Shown piece by piece: positions 53,354 to 62,017 of a DNA stretch of 64,000 nt (the stretch's first letter is position 1; each line of letters starts with the position of its first letter). The translations under genes and the position numbers were made by a program. Source of the stretch: Streptomyces mayonensis (GTDB lineage Bacteria > Actinomycetota > Actinomycetes > Streptomycetales > Streptomycetaceae); NCBI RefSeq assembly GCF_018982965.1, contig NZ_JACBYP010000006.1, forward strand, positions 62,001 through 126,000. The letters are read 5' to 3'. The notes under the pieces were generated by a model, which searched no databases, had not been told where the DNA came from, and saw nothing but the letters and a program-made list of their open reading frames with translations.

Positions 53354-54262
53354 TCACCCCTTCACCGCGCCGCCCAGCGCGAAGCCCCCTCCCAGCCGCC
53401 GCGAGATCAGCACGTACAGCAGCACGACCGGCGTCGAGTAGACGATCGAGAACGCCGCCAGCTGTCCGTACGCCACCATGCCGCGGTTGCCGAAGAAGTC
53501 GTTGATGCTGACCGAGGCGGGCATCTGGTCCGGGGAGAGCAGCAGCATGAAGGGGACGAAGAAGTTCCCCCACATCATCACGAACGAGAACACCGTCACC
53601 ACCGCGACCCCGGGCCCCATCAGCGGCAGCACGACCCGCAGCAGCCCCTGGAACGACGACGCGCCGTCCGTCCAGGCCGCCTCCTCCAGCTCCTTGGGCA
53701 CGCCGTCCATGAAATTCTTCATCAGCCAGATCGCGAACGGCAGTTGCGAGGCGGCGAAGAAGAAGATCGTCCCCTGCATGGTGTCGATCATGTTCACGCG
53801 CACGAACAACGCGTAGACCGGCACCATGATCGCCGTGATGGGAAGGCTGGTCGCGAAGAGGACGGTCAGCAGGAACGGACGGTTCAGGCGGGAGCGGAAA
53901 CGCGAGAGCGGGTACGCCGCGAGCGTCGCGCACACCACCGTCAGCAGTGTCGCACCGCCGCACAGGATCAGGCTGTTGAGCAGCGGGGTGAAGGTGATCT
54001 CGGGGGTGAGGATCGCGTCGAAGTTGTCGAGCGTCACCCCGTCGGGGACCTTCACCCGCAGGCTCGCGTGCGGGTCCAGGGCGGACAGCACCACCCAGGC
54101 GAGCGGCAGGACGAACGCCGCGGCCACCACGAGCAGTCCGGCGTCCGCGGCGGCCCGGTTCCGGTTCCGCCGGCCGGTGGGCGTGGTGCGCGTTCGCGGG
54201 CCCGGTGAGGTGCGCTTCGTGCGGGGTGCCGGTGGCGTTCCGGGCGTGAGTGTGTCCGCCAT
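53354..54262 (-). CDS. Carbohydrate ABC transporter permease (MalG type)
   Basis: 302 aa. A Pro/Arg/Thr-rich N-terminus of about 38 residues is followed by six helices typical of binding-protein-dependent sugar permeases. EAA loop ELEEAAWTDGASSFQGLLRVVLP, which docks on the ATPase. Last gene of a three-gene operon (binding protein, permease, permease) whose ATPase is missing, so it probably uses the shared MsiK ATPase known in streptomycetes. ATG start lies just downstream of the partner permease stop. Confidence 0.93.
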   Translation of the reverse strand: MADTLTPGTPPAPRTKRTSPGPRTRTTPTGRRNRNRAAADAGLLVVAAAFVLPLAWVVLSALDPHASLRVKVPDGVTLDNFDAILTPEITFTPLLNSLILCGGATLLTVVCATLAAYPLSRFRSRLNRPFLLTVLFATSLPITAIMVPVYALFVRVNMIDTMQGTIFFFAASQLPFAIWLMKNFMDGVPKELEEAAWTDGASSFQGLLRVVLPLMGPGVAVVTVFSFVMMWGNFFVPFMLLLSPDQMPASVSINDFFGNRGMVAYGQLAAFSIVYSTPVVLLYVLISRRLGGGFALGGAVKG

Positions 54263-54263
54263 G

Positions 54264-55205
54264 TCAGACCTCCGTGCGCAGCAGGCGCAGATACACGACC
54301 GAGAACAGCGAGCCGATCAGCAACAGCAGCAGCGCCACCGCCGTGCCGTAGCCGATCAGGCTGTTCTGGAAGGCCTGTTCGTACATGAACAGCGGCAGCG
54401 TCTGGCTCTTGCCGCTCGGCCCGCCCCGCGTCATCACCCAGATCAGCCCGAAGACCGACAGGGTCTGCAGGGTGTTGAGCATCAGGTTGGTGCCGATGGA
54501 GCGCCGGATCATCGGCAGCGTGACGTGCCACATGCGGCGCCAGCCGTTCGCGCCGTCGACCTCGGCGGCCTCGGTGACCTCCTTCGGGATCTCGTTCAGC
54601 GCGGCGGAGTACACCAGCATCGAGAACGCCGTGCCCCGCCAGACGTTGGCGAAGGACACCGCCAGGATCGGCAGCGTGAACAGCCAGTTCTGGGAGGGCA
54701 GATGGAGCCAGTCCAGGACGGCGTTGAGGGTGCCCTCGCGCCGGAAGAACGCGTAGAGCAGGAAACCGGCCACGACTTCCGGCAGCACCCAGGCCGTGAC
54801 AACGATGCCACCGGTGAGTGTGCGGACCGGTTTTGAGGCACGCTGCATCAGCGAGGCCAGCGCGAGCCCCAGGGTGTTCTGCCCGACCAGCGACGACAGC
54901 ACCGTGAACACCAGCGTCAGCCATACGGCGTTGAGGAACGCCTCGTCCTTGAAGGCGCGGGTGAAGTTGTCGAAGCCGACGAAGGACTCCTCGGCCTGAC
55001 CGGTGAGCTGGAGGTCCGTGAAGGCGATGACCACGCAGTAGACGATCGGTCCGGCGAGGAAGAGCAGCAGCAGGACGACGGCGGGTGAGACGGGCAGGGC
55101 CCGCAGGAGCGAGCGGCGGGCGGTGCCGGGGCGTGCGCCGGAGGCCGGAGGCGGCGGAGCCTTGCCCGCCCCCGGCTCCGCGTGCGGGGGTGTGGTCGTG
55201 GTCAC
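54264..55205 (-). CDS. Carbohydrate ABC transporter permease (MalF type)
   Basis: 313 aa. After a cytoplasmic Pro/Ala-rich start come six helices, beginning SPAVVLLLLFLAGPIVYCVVIAF. EAA loop IPKEVTEAAEVDGANGWRRMWHVTLP. GTG start overlaps the solute-binding-protein stop (GTGA); the stop is 1 nt from the MalG-type gene. Together they form a heterodimeric importer channel for a sugar or oligosaccharide. Confidence 0.93.
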   Translation of the reverse strand: MTTTTPPHAEPGAGKAPPPPASGARPGTARRSLLRALPVSPAVVLLLLFLAGPIVYCVVIAFTDLQLTGQAEESFVGFDNFTRAFKDEAFLNAVWLTLVFTVLSSLVGQNTLGLALASLMQRASKPVRTLTGGIVVTAWVLPEVVAGFLLYAFFRREGTLNAVLDWLHLPSQNWLFTLPILAVSFANVWRGTAFSMLVYSAALNEIPKEVTEAAEVDGANGWRRMWHVTLPMIRRSIGTNLMLNTLQTLSVFGLIWVMTRGGPSGKSQTLPLFMYEQAFQNSLIGYGTAVALLLLLIGSLFSVVYLRLLRTEV

Positions 55206-56572
55206 TTGCCGACCACCTGGTTGTCCGTGGCGTCCTTGAGCGCCTCGTCGTAGCCGCTCGCCGCCTCCGCGACCGACTTGTCGCCGGTCGTCACGCCCTC
55301 CATGGCCTCCTGGATCGCGACGGACACCTTCGGATACGCCGGGTAGGCGGGCCGGAAGTGGGTGTCGGCGACGAGGTCGGTGAAGAACTTGATGCCGGGC
55401 TGAGCGCCGACGTACGAGGGGTCCTTCGCGACGTCGTCACGCAGGGAGATGCCGGAGTTGGCGATGTACCACTTCTGGGCGTTCGCCTTGCTCTGCATCG
55501 TCTTGATGAACTCGAAGGCCAGGTCGGGGTTGCCCGCCTTGGCCGGAACGGACCAGGCCCAGCCGCCGGACATGCTCACCCGGCCCGGCGCCTGCCCGTT
55601 CTGCGTGGGCATGGCCGCGATCCCCAGCTTCTTCGACCACTCGGGCCACTCGTGCCCGCTGCCCTTCTGCCAGTCCTGCGGCAGCCACGAGCCGTCGAGT
55701 GCTATGCCGAGCTTGCCCTGCGGCAGCAGCTCACCGCGCACCTTCGTGCCGTAGTTGGGGTCCAGCGCGTCGGACACCTCCGGGCCGAGCTTCTCCTTGT
55801 AGACGCTCTCCACGAAGGCGAGGGAGTCCTTGAACCCCTGCCCGGCCGTGATCCACTTCTTGCTGTCCTTGTCGTACAGCGGGTCCGCGGCCCCGTCGCC
55901 CGTGCCGTACAGCAGCATCTCGAAGCCCTGCATGGTGGAGGCCTCACCGGCGGGCTTGCCCGTGTAGACGTTGAGCGGCGTGACGCCGGGGACCTTCTCC
56001 TTGATGGTGCGGGCGGCGTCGAGGACCTCGGCCCAGTTCTTCGGCTGCCAGTCGGCGGGCAGGCCGGCCTTGGCGAAGACGTCCTTGCTGAACCACAGCC
56101 CGCGGGTGTCGGTGCCGTCCGGCACGCCGTACGTCTTGCCGTCCTCGCCCGTGACGGCGTCCTTCGCCGTGTCGATGTACTGCTCCCAGTCCTTCCACTT
56201 GGCGAGGTAGTCGTCGAGCGGCTTCAGGTACCCGCTGGTGATGTCGGAGTTGATGAGGAAGGTGTCCTCGTAGACCAGGTCCGGAGCGGTCTTGGGGGAG
56301 CGCAGCATCTGCTGGAGCTTGGTGTAGTACTCCGCGTCCGGCGCCTTGATGGGGACGAGTTCGACCTTCTTCCCCGGGTTGGCCTTCTCGAACTGCTTCT
56401 TGATGTCGGCGAGATAGGTGTCCATCACCTTGACGGAATTGTCCGTCGACTGTTTGAAGGACACCTTCACCGTGTCCGGATCGCTGCCGGAGCCGCTGCC
56501 GCAGGCGGCCAGGGCGGTGGAGGCGAGCGCGGTGACGGTGAGCAGGGCGGCGAATCTGGTGGTGGGACGCAT
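55202..56572 (-). CDS. Extracellular sugar-binding lipoprotein
   Basis: 456 aa. Lipoprotein signal with lipobox ALAAC, Cys24 being the lipidated residue, followed by a GSGSGS linker. Family-1-type substrate-binding protein: KVSFKQSTDNSVKVMDTYLADIKKQFEKANPGKKVELVPI at the start, YTKLQQMLRSPKTAPDLVYEDT and GIALDGSWLPQDW later. Usual size for the family. ATG with AGGAGG at about 9 nt. First gene of the importer operon; the promoter must lie in 56573-56721. The sugar cannot be named. Confidence 0.93.
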   Translation of the reverse strand: MRPTTRFAALLTVTALASTALAACGSGSGSDPDTVKVSFKQSTDNSVKVMDTYLADIKKQFEKANPGKKVELVPIKAPDAEYYTKLQQMLRSPKTAPDLVYEDTFLINSDITSGYLKPLDDYLAKWKDWEQYIDTAKDAVTGEDGKTYGVPDGTDTRGLWFSKDVFAKAGLPADWQPKNWAEVLDAARTIKEKVPGVTPLNVYTGKPAGEASTMQGFEMLLYGTGDGAADPLYDKDSKKWITAGQGFKDSLAFVESVYKEKLGPEVSDALDPNYGTKVRGELLPQGKLGIALDGSWLPQDWQKGSGHEWPEWSKKLGIAAMPTQNGQAPGRVSMSGGWAWSVPAKAGNPDLAFEFIKTMQSKANAQKWYIANSGISLRDDVAKDPSYVGAQPGIKFFTDLVADTHFRPAYPAYPKVSVAIQEAMEGVTTGDKSVAEAASGYDEALKDATDNQVVGK

Positions 56573-56721
56573 GGGGACGACCTCCTACGGGCCACGACCC
56601 TGTGGCCGGGTCGGCTGCTCGGTGAACGTAAGAGGAGCGGTCTGTTCAGGTCAATGAGTGTGCGGTGGACAACCTGTGTTCATCGACCGGTTCACGGTGG
56701 CGGTCCGTACCAACGGCCGTG

Positions 56722-57423
56722 TCACCGGCCCCGGTCCCCGCCCCGGACCCACCGGTACACCAGTTCCGGACGGCCCACCTGCCCGTACTGCGGGCTCCGA
56801 CCCGCCCGCCCCGCGTCCACCAGGTGCTCCAGATAGCGGCGGGCGGTGATGCGGGAGATGCCCACGGCCTCGGCCACCCCGGCCGCCGTCAGGCCCTCGT
56901 CCGAGCCGCGCAGGACGCCGGTGACCCGTTCCAGGGTCGGACCGCTCAGGCCCTTCGGGAGGGCGGCCGGCCCCGGGGCACGCAGCGTGGCCAGGGCCTG
57001 GTCCACCTCCTCCTGGCCGCTCGCCTCCCCGGCGGCGCCCCGGAACTCGGCGTACCGCACCAGGCGGTCGCGCAGGGTGGCGAAGGTGAACGGCTTCAGC
57101 ACGTACTGCACGACACCCAGCGACACGCCCTCGCGCACCACCGTCAGGTCCCGCGCCGACGTCACCGCTATCACGTCGGTCTGGTGCCCCGCCGCCCGCA
57201 GCGAGCGCGCCAGCTGCAGCCCGTGCACGTCCGGCAGGTGCAGGTCCAGCAGGATCAGGTCCACTGGCGTGCGGTCCAGCATCCGCCGGGCCTCGGCCCC
57301 GGTGTGGGCCTTGCCGACGGGCGTGAAGCCCGGGACCCGGCCGACGTACAGCACGTGCGCGTCGGCGGCGACGGGATCGTCCTCGACGACCAGGACCCGG
57401 ATGGGCTGTGCGGCGCCGCTCAC
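56722..57423 (-). CDS. CitB/DcuR-type response regulator
   Basis: 233 aa. Receiver with VVEDDP, phospho-acceptor Asp60 in LILLDLHLPD and Lys in VLKPFTF. The C-terminal domain (about 160-233) is the winged/IclR-like HTH of citrate/C4-dicarboxylate regulators (GLTAAGVAEAVGISRITARRYLEHLVDAGRA). GTG start overlaps the sensor stop by 4 nt. Forms a pair with the CitA-type kinase, and that pair is divergent from dctA, so it most likely controls C4-dicarboxylate uptake. Confidence 0.93.
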   Translation of the reverse strand: MSGAAQPIRVLVVEDDPVAADAHVLYVGRVPGFTPVGKAHTGAEARRMLDRTPVDLILLDLHLPDVHGLQLARSLRAAGHQTDVIAVTSARDLTVVREGVSLGVVQYVLKPFTFATLRDRLVRYAEFRGAAGEASGQEEVDQALATLRAPGPAALPKGLSGPTLERVTGVLRGSDEGLTAAGVAEAVGISRITARRYLEHLVDAGRAGRSPQYGQVGRPELVYRWVRGGDRGR

Positions 57424-59468
57424 ACGGCACCTCCGCTCCGCGGTCTGCCGGCCGGGCCGGACGGCGTCGCCGTGCCCTCACCGGTGCCGGTGCCGGTGCT
57501 GCTGCCGCCGCTGCCGCCGCTGCCGCCGCTGCCGCCGCCCAGCGGCAGCCGCGCCTCGAAGCGGGCGCCGCCGCCTTCGGCGTCCGCCACGCTCAGGGTG
57601 CCGCCGTGCCGCCGCACCGCCTGCCGCACCAGGGCGAGGCCCAGGCCGCGCCCGCCCTCGTCGGCCGGTTTCGTCGAGTAGCCCCGCTGGAATACCAGGT
57701 CGGCGTGGGCGGGATCGACCCCGGCGCCGGTGTCCGACACCCGCAGCACCAGCTCGGAGCCGCCGTACCCGGGGGCCTCCGTGCGGGTTGCTTCGGTGCT
57801 GGTGGTCTTCCCGACGGCCGTCCCGGCGCCGGTCGTCCTGGTACCGGCCGCTTCCGTGTCGGTTGCTTCGGTGCCGGTCGTCTCCCCGCCGGCCGTCCCG
57901 GTACTGACCGCTTCCGTGCCGGCCTCCGCCTTGCTGTCCGCGCCCGTGCCTGCCGTCCCGGTGCCGTCCGTACCCGTGCCGGTCGCACTCGTATCTGCCG
58001 CCCCTGCACGAGCGACCCCTGCACGAGCGACCCCGGCACCGTCCGTCCCGGCACCGTCCGTCCCGGCACCGTCCGTCCCGGCACCGTTCGCCCCCGTGCC
58101 CACCGCCTCCGTGTACGCCGCCACCGTCACCCGCGAGGGCACCGCGCCCTGGGCCGCGTCCACCGCGTTGTCCACCAGGTTGCCCAGGATCGTCACCAGG
58201 TCACGCGCGGGCAGGGACGGCGGTAGCAGTCCGTCGTCCAGTCGGCTCTCCTGCGACACCACCAGCTCCACTCCCCGCTCGTTGGCCTGAGCCGTCTTGC
58301 CCAGCAGCAGCGCCGCAAGCACCGGCTCGCCCACCGCCGCCACCACCTGGTCGGTCAGCGCCTGCGCCAGCTCCAGTTCCGCCGTGGCGAAGTCCACGGC
58401 CTCCTCCGCCCGCCCCAGCTCGATCAGCGAGACCACCGTGTGCAACCGGTTCGCCGCCTCGTGCGCCTGCGAGCGCAACGCCTGCGAGAAACCCCGCTCC
58501 GAGTTCAACTCGCCCGTCAGCGACTGCAGCTCGGTCACGTCCCGCAGCGTCACCACCGTGCCGCGCCGCTCACCGCCGGAGACCGGAGAGGTGTTCACCA
58601 CCAGCACCCGCTCCGCCGCCAGGTGCACCTCGTCCACCCGCGGCTCCGACGCCAGCAGCGCACCCGTCAGCTGCGACGGCAGCCCCAGGTCGGCGACCGA
58701 GGCGCCCACCACGTCACCGGTCACCCCGAGCAGCTCCCGTCCTCCGTCGTTGATCAGCGCGACGCGGTACTGCCCGTCCAGCATCAGCAGCCCCTCGCGC
58801 ACCGCGTGCAGCGCCGCCTGATGGTAGTCGTGCATCCGGCTCAGTTCGTCCGCGTTCATCCCGTGCGTGTGCCGGCGCAGCCGCGCGTTGATCACGTACG
58901 TGCCGACCGCGCCGAGCAGCAGCGCCCCGGCCGCCACCCCCGTCAGCGCCGCCAGCTGCTCCTGGGCCCGTTTGCTGATCTCCTCCACCCTGATCCCGGC
59001 GCTCACGAGCCCGACGACCCGCCCGCCGTCCTTGATCGGCGTCACCGCCCGCACCGAGGGCCCGAGCGTGCCCGTGTAGGTCTCCGTGAAGGTCCGGCCC
59101 CGCTGCGCGCGCTCGATGTGCCCCTGGAAGGGGTGGCCGATTTGGTCCGGGTCGGGATGGGTCCAGCGGATCCCGTGCGGATCCATGATCGTCACGAAGT
59201 CCACGTCCGTGTCCTCCATGACCCGCACCGCGTACGGCTGCAGCAGCGCCGACGGATCGGGGGTGCGGACCGCCTCCGCGACGGACGGGGCGTCGGCGAT
59301 CGCCAGGGAAACCGCCCTGGCCTGCCGCCCGGCGGCCGCCTCGGCCTGCCCGCGGTCGCTGATGTAGCTGAACAGCGCGTACCCCACCACGACGACCGCT
59401 ATCAGTACGGCCTGCATGGCGAAGAGCTGCCCGGCCAGGCTCCGGGGTCTCGGGTGGGGGAGGCGCAT
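57420..59468 (-). CDS. CitA/DcuS-type sensor kinase with low-complexity insert
   Basis: 682 aa. TM1 about 15-37, extracellular PAS/CACHE-like sensor (about 40-170; FVTIMDPHGIRWTHPDPDQIGHPF), TM2 about 174-194, cytoplasmic PAS (about 215-310), SPOB-like dimerisation helix with His336 in RSQAHEAANRLH, then the ATPase domain. N box LGNLVDNAVDAA (428-439) and G1 DTGAGVDP (579-586) are separated by about 115 residues of Gly/Thr/Ala/Glu repeats (457-571), and a GGS-repeat tail follows the GRGLGLALV motif. ATG at 59468 has GGAGGGAGA; the upstream ORF extension is rejected. Confidence 0.92.
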   Translation of the reverse strand: MRLPHPRPRSLAGQLFAMQAVLIAVVVVGYALFSYISDRGQAEAAAGRQARAVSLAIADAPSVAEAVRTPDPSALLQPYAVRVMEDTDVDFVTIMDPHGIRWTHPDPDQIGHPFQGHIERAQRGRTFTETYTGTLGPSVRAVTPIKDGGRVVGLVSAGIRVEEISKRAQEQLAALTGVAAGALLLGAVGTYVINARLRRHTHGMNADELSRMHDYHQAALHAVREGLLMLDGQYRVALINDGGRELLGVTGDVVGASVADLGLPSQLTGALLASEPRVDEVHLAAERVLVVNTSPVSGGERRGTVVTLRDVTELQSLTGELNSERGFSQALRSQAHEAANRLHTVVSLIELGRAEEAVDFATAELELAQALTDQVVAAVGEPVLAALLLGKTAQANERGVELVVSQESRLDDGLLPPSLPARDLVTILGNLVDNAVDAAQGAVPSRVTVAAYTEAVGTGANGAGTDGAGTDGAGTDGAGVARAGVARAGAADTSATGTGTDGTGTAGTGADSKAEAGTEAVSTGTAGGETTGTEATDTEAAGTRTTGAGTAVGKTTSTEATRTEAPGYGGSELVLRVSDTGAGVDPAHADLVFQRGYSTKPADEGGRGLGLALVRQAVRRHGGTLSVADAEGGGARFEARLPLGGGSGGSGGSGGSSTGTGTGEGTATPSGPAGRPRSGGAV
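57756..58100. repeat. Repetitive insert encoded within the kinase ATPase domain
   Basis: Includes 15-bp tandem units such as GCACCGTCCGTCCCG (58036-58080) and GCACGAGCGACCCCT (near 58006-58035), plus looser TGCCGGTC-type units. All remain in frame. Confidence 0.85.
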
Positions 59469-59514
59469 GCCGCAAGTCTCCCTCCTGGCTTGATTGTGAA
59501 CTAAATGAACGCAA

Positions 59515-59550
59515 GGGTGACCGCGCTCACACGCTGCGAGATAGTCACCC
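59515..59550. promoter_or_regulatory. GGGTGAC ... GTCACCC dyad upstream of dctA
   Basis: GGGTGAC (59515-59521) and GTCACCC (59544-59550), 22-bp spacer, in the 155-bp gap between the CitA-type kinase and dctA. Candidate binding site for the CitB-type regulator or another regulator. Confidence 0.45.
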
Positions 59551-59623
59551 CATCCCCTGATAAACACCCCCGGACGTGAGCCGCACGCCGGTGATGCCGA
59601 CGACGTCGTCAAGGAGGGCCGCC

Positions 59624-61018
59624 GTGACCAGCAACGCCGCTACGGCACCTGCCGCACCCAAAGCCAAGCGCGACCGCACGCACTATCTCTACATCGCGGT
59701 GATCATCGCGGTCGTCCTCGGCATCGCGGTCGGCCTGCTCGCACCCGACTTCGCGACCGAGCTGAAGCCGTTGGGCGAAGGCTTCGTGAACCTGATCAAG
59801 ATGATGATCTCGCCGATCATCTTCTGCACGATCGTGCTGGGCATCGGATCGGTCCGCAAGGCCGCCAAGGTCGGCGCCGTCGGCGGCATCGCCCTGGTCT
59901 ACTTCTTCGTGATGTCCCTGGTCGCGCTCGCCATCGGCCTGATCGTCGGCAACATCCTCGACCCGGGCACGGGCCTCGCGGTCACCGACGCCGTCAAGGA
60001 CACCGGCCAGGCGCAGGTCGACGCGGAGGCCAAGGGCACCACCGAGTTCCTCCTCGGCATCATCCCGACGACGATCGTCTCGGCGTTCACCGCGGGCGAG
60101 GTCCTGCAGACCCTGCTGATCGCCCTGCTGTGCGGCTTCGCCCTGCAGGCCATGGGCAACGCCGGGCTGCCCGTCCTGCGCGGCATCGAGCACATCCAGC
60201 GGCTGGTCTTCCGCGTCCTGGCCATGATCATGTGGGCCGCCCCGATCGGCGCCTTCGGTGCCATCGCCGCCGTCACCGGCTCGGCCGGCCTCGACGCCCT
60301 CAAGAGCCTGGCCGTGCTGATGCTCGGCTTCTACGTGACCTGTGTCCTCTTCCTCTTCCTGGTGCTGGGCACGCTGCTGCGCGTCATCTCCGGCGTCAAC
60401 GTCTTCGCGCTCTTCAAGTACCTGGGCCGCGAGTTCCTGCTGATCCTGTCCACCTCCTCGTCGGAGTCGGCGCTGCCGCGCCTCATCGCGAAGATGGAGC
60501 ACCTGGGCGTCAGCAAGCCGGTGGTCGGCATCACCGTCCCGACCGGCTACTCGTTCAACCTCGACGGCACCATGATCTACATGACCATGGCCTCGCTGTT
60601 CATCTCCGACGCCATGGGTACGCCGATGTCGATCGGTGAGCAGATCCCGCTGCTCCTCTTCCTGCTGGTCGCCTCCAAGGGCGCCGCCGGTGTCTCCGGC
60701 GCCGGTCTGGCGACGCTGGCCGGCGGCCTCCAGTCGCACAAGCCCGCACTGGTCGACGGCATCGGCCTGATCGTCGGCATCGACCGCTTCATGAGCGAGG
60801 CCCGCGCCCTGACCAACTTCGGCGGCAACGCCGTGGCCACCGTCCTGATCGGCACCTGGACCAAGGAGATCGACAAGGACCGGGTCAACGAGGTGCTCGC
60901 GGGCCGCGCCCCGTTCGACGAGAAGACCCTGCTGGACGACGACCACGGCGCCGTCGACGCCGACGACGCGCCGGACCTGCCCGATCAGGGCGGCGAGAAG
61001 GAGCTGGCGAGGGCCTGA
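59624..61018 (+). CDS. dctA: C4-dicarboxylate:cation symporter (DctA)
   Basis: 464 aa. DAACS-family secondary transporter that imports succinate, fumarate and malate with protons or sodium. Eight-helix glutamate-transporter-like fold with reentrant Ser-rich loop STSSSESALPRLIAKM, GYSFNLDGTMIYMT, GAAGVSGAGL and NFGGNAVATVLIGTW. GTG at 59624 has AAGGAGGG at 5 nt; the earlier in-frame start is rejected. It is divergent from a CitA/CitB two-component system, the normal regulatory partner for C4-dicarboxylate uptake. Two hairpins follow it. Confidence 0.96.
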   Translation: MTSNAATAPAAPKAKRDRTHYLYIAVIIAVVLGIAVGLLAPDFATELKPLGEGFVNLIKMMISPIIFCTIVLGIGSVRKAAKVGAVGGIALVYFFVMSLVALAIGLIVGNILDPGTGLAVTDAVKDTGQAQVDAEAKGTTEFLLGIIPTTIVSAFTAGEVLQTLLIALLCGFALQAMGNAGLPVLRGIEHIQRLVFRVLAMIMWAAPIGAFGAIAAVTGSAGLDALKSLAVLMLGFYVTCVLFLFLVLGTLLRVISGVNVFALFKYLGREFLLILSTSSSESALPRLIAKMEHLGVSKPVVGITVPTGYSFNLDGTMIYMTMASLFISDAMGTPMSIGEQIPLLLFLLVASKGAAGVSGAGLATLAGGLQSHKPALVDGIGLIVGIDRFMSEARALTNFGGNAVATVLIGTWTKEIDKDRVNEVLAGRAPFDEKTLLDDDHGAVDADDAPDLPDQGGEKELARA

Positions 61019-61044
61019 CGCCTGCCGGGTCCACGCCCCGCACG

Positions 61045-61085
61045 CCGGGCGGCTGAGGTGCTCCCCCCGTTGCTCAGCCGCCCGG
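61045..61085 (+). terminator. First hairpin after dctA
   Basis: CCGGGCGGCTGAG (61045-61057) pairs with 61073-61085 around a 15-nt loop. It is 27 bp after the dctA stop. Confidence 0.8.
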
Positions 61086-61092
61086 TCACCCA

Positions 61093-61126
61093 GAACCCCG
61101 CGCCCTTCCCCCCCGGCGCGGGGTTC
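61093..61126 (+). terminator. Second hairpin after dctA
   Basis: GAACCCCGCGCC (61093-61104) pairs with 61115-61126 and is followed by TCTCGT. Backup terminator, and insulator from the next operon. Confidence 0.8.
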
Positions 61127-61174
61127 TCTCGTGCGTCCCGCCCCGCCGCGGGGTTCTTCCGTACGTCCGTCTTG

Positions 61175-61194
61175 CCTTGACGTCGGCGTCAGGG
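61175..61194. promoter_or_regulatory. Candidate MerR operator CCTTGACGTCGGCGTCAGGG
   Basis: 20-bp imperfect dyad centred on TGACG...CGTCA, ending 15 bp before the MerR ATG and containing a TTGACG -35-like box. MerR proteins bind such dyads between -35 and -10; the exact -10 is unclear. Confidence 0.55.
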
Positions 61195-61209
61195 CTTACG
61201 TTCGCCGGT

Positions 61210-61608
61210 ATGCGAATCGGCGAACTGGCCGCACGGGCCGGGACCACGACGCGGGCGCTGCGGTACTACGAGTCGCGGGGCCTGCTGCCCGCGCGGCGCA
61301 CCGGCAACGGGTACCGGACCTACGACGACGGCGACCTGAAGCTGCTGCGGCAGATCATGACGCTGCAGGACTTCGGGTTCGACCTGGAGGAGACGCGCCC
61401 CTTCGTGGAGTGCCTGCGCGCCGGGCACCCCGAGGGCGACTCGTGTCCGGCGTCCCTCGGCGTCTACCGGCGCAAGCTGGCGGAGCTGGACGCGCTGATC
61501 GAGCAGCTCACGTCGGTCCGGGCGCAGGTCGGTGCGCAACTGGCGCGGGCCGAGGCGGCGGTTCCGGGCGGTCCGGAACCGAAATGCGAACTGGGAGGGC
61601 ACGCATGA
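61210..61608 (+). CDS. MerR-family regulator
   Basis: 132 aa. N-terminal winged HTH 1-70 (RIGELAARAGTTTRALRYYESRGLL, RTGNGYRTYDDGD). A dimerisation helix follows, with cysteines at VECLRAGHPEGDSCPAS and PKCELGG near the end; these could sense redox state or metals. ATG at 61210 begins the conserved MRIGEL. Overlaps the thioredoxin gene (ATGA), so a redox- or metal-responsive regulator is coupled to a thiol-redox effector. Confidence 0.93.
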   Translation: MRIGELAARAGTTTRALRYYESRGLLPARRTGNGYRTYDDGDLKLLRQIMTLQDFGFDLEETRPFVECLRAGHPEGDSCPASLGVYRRKLAELDALIEQLTSVRAQVGAQLARAEAAVPGGPEPKCELGGHA

Positions 61609-61937
61609 CGGCGGTCACGGGCGTGGCGGAGGTCACGGACGCGGATTTCGGCACCGAGGTGCTGGGCAGTGAACTGCCCGTGCTGGTGGAGTTCACCGCG
61701 GACTGGTGTCCGCCCTGCCGGCAGATGGCGCCGGTGCTGGCCGCCCTCGCCGAGGAGGAGGCGGGACGGCTGCGGGTGGTGCAGCTGAACGTCGACCGCA
61801 ACCCGGCGACGACGAACGCGTACCGGGTGCTGTCGATGCCGACCTTCATGGTGTTCCGCGAGGGCGAGCCGGTGAAGTCGATGGTGGGCGCCAGGGCGAA
61901 GCGGCGGCTCCTCGCGGAGCTGGCCGACGTCGTCTGA
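61605..61937 (+). CDS. trxA: Thioredoxin with WCPPC active site
   Basis: 110-aa single-domain thioredoxin: EFTADWCPPCRQMAPVLAAL (Cys35, Cys38), cis-Pro in SMPTFMVF, DRNPATTNAYRVL. The active-site dipeptide is Pro-Pro instead of the Gly-Pro of canonical thioredoxin, which should raise or shift redox potential. ATG overlaps the MerR stop and has GGGAGGG. Cytoplasmic. Expression is probably controlled by the coupled MerR protein. Confidence 0.93.
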   Translation: MTAVTGVAEVTDADFGTEVLGSELPVLVEFTADWCPPCRQMAPVLAALAEEEAGRLRVVQLNVDRNPATTNAYRVLSMPTFMVFREGEPVKSMVGARAKRRLLAELADVV

Positions 61938-61981
61938 CCCGCCTGGGCCCCGCACGGGACTCACCTGGGCCCCGCCTGTGT

Positions 61982-62013
61982 CCCGTACGGGACCCGTACG
62001 GGACCCGTACGGG
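61982..62013. repeat. Three CCCGTACGGG palindromes in tandem
   Basis: 10-bp perfect palindromes at 61982, 61993 and 62004, separated by single bases, immediately before the trxA terminator. Confidence 0.9.
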
Positions 62014-62017
62014 ACAC

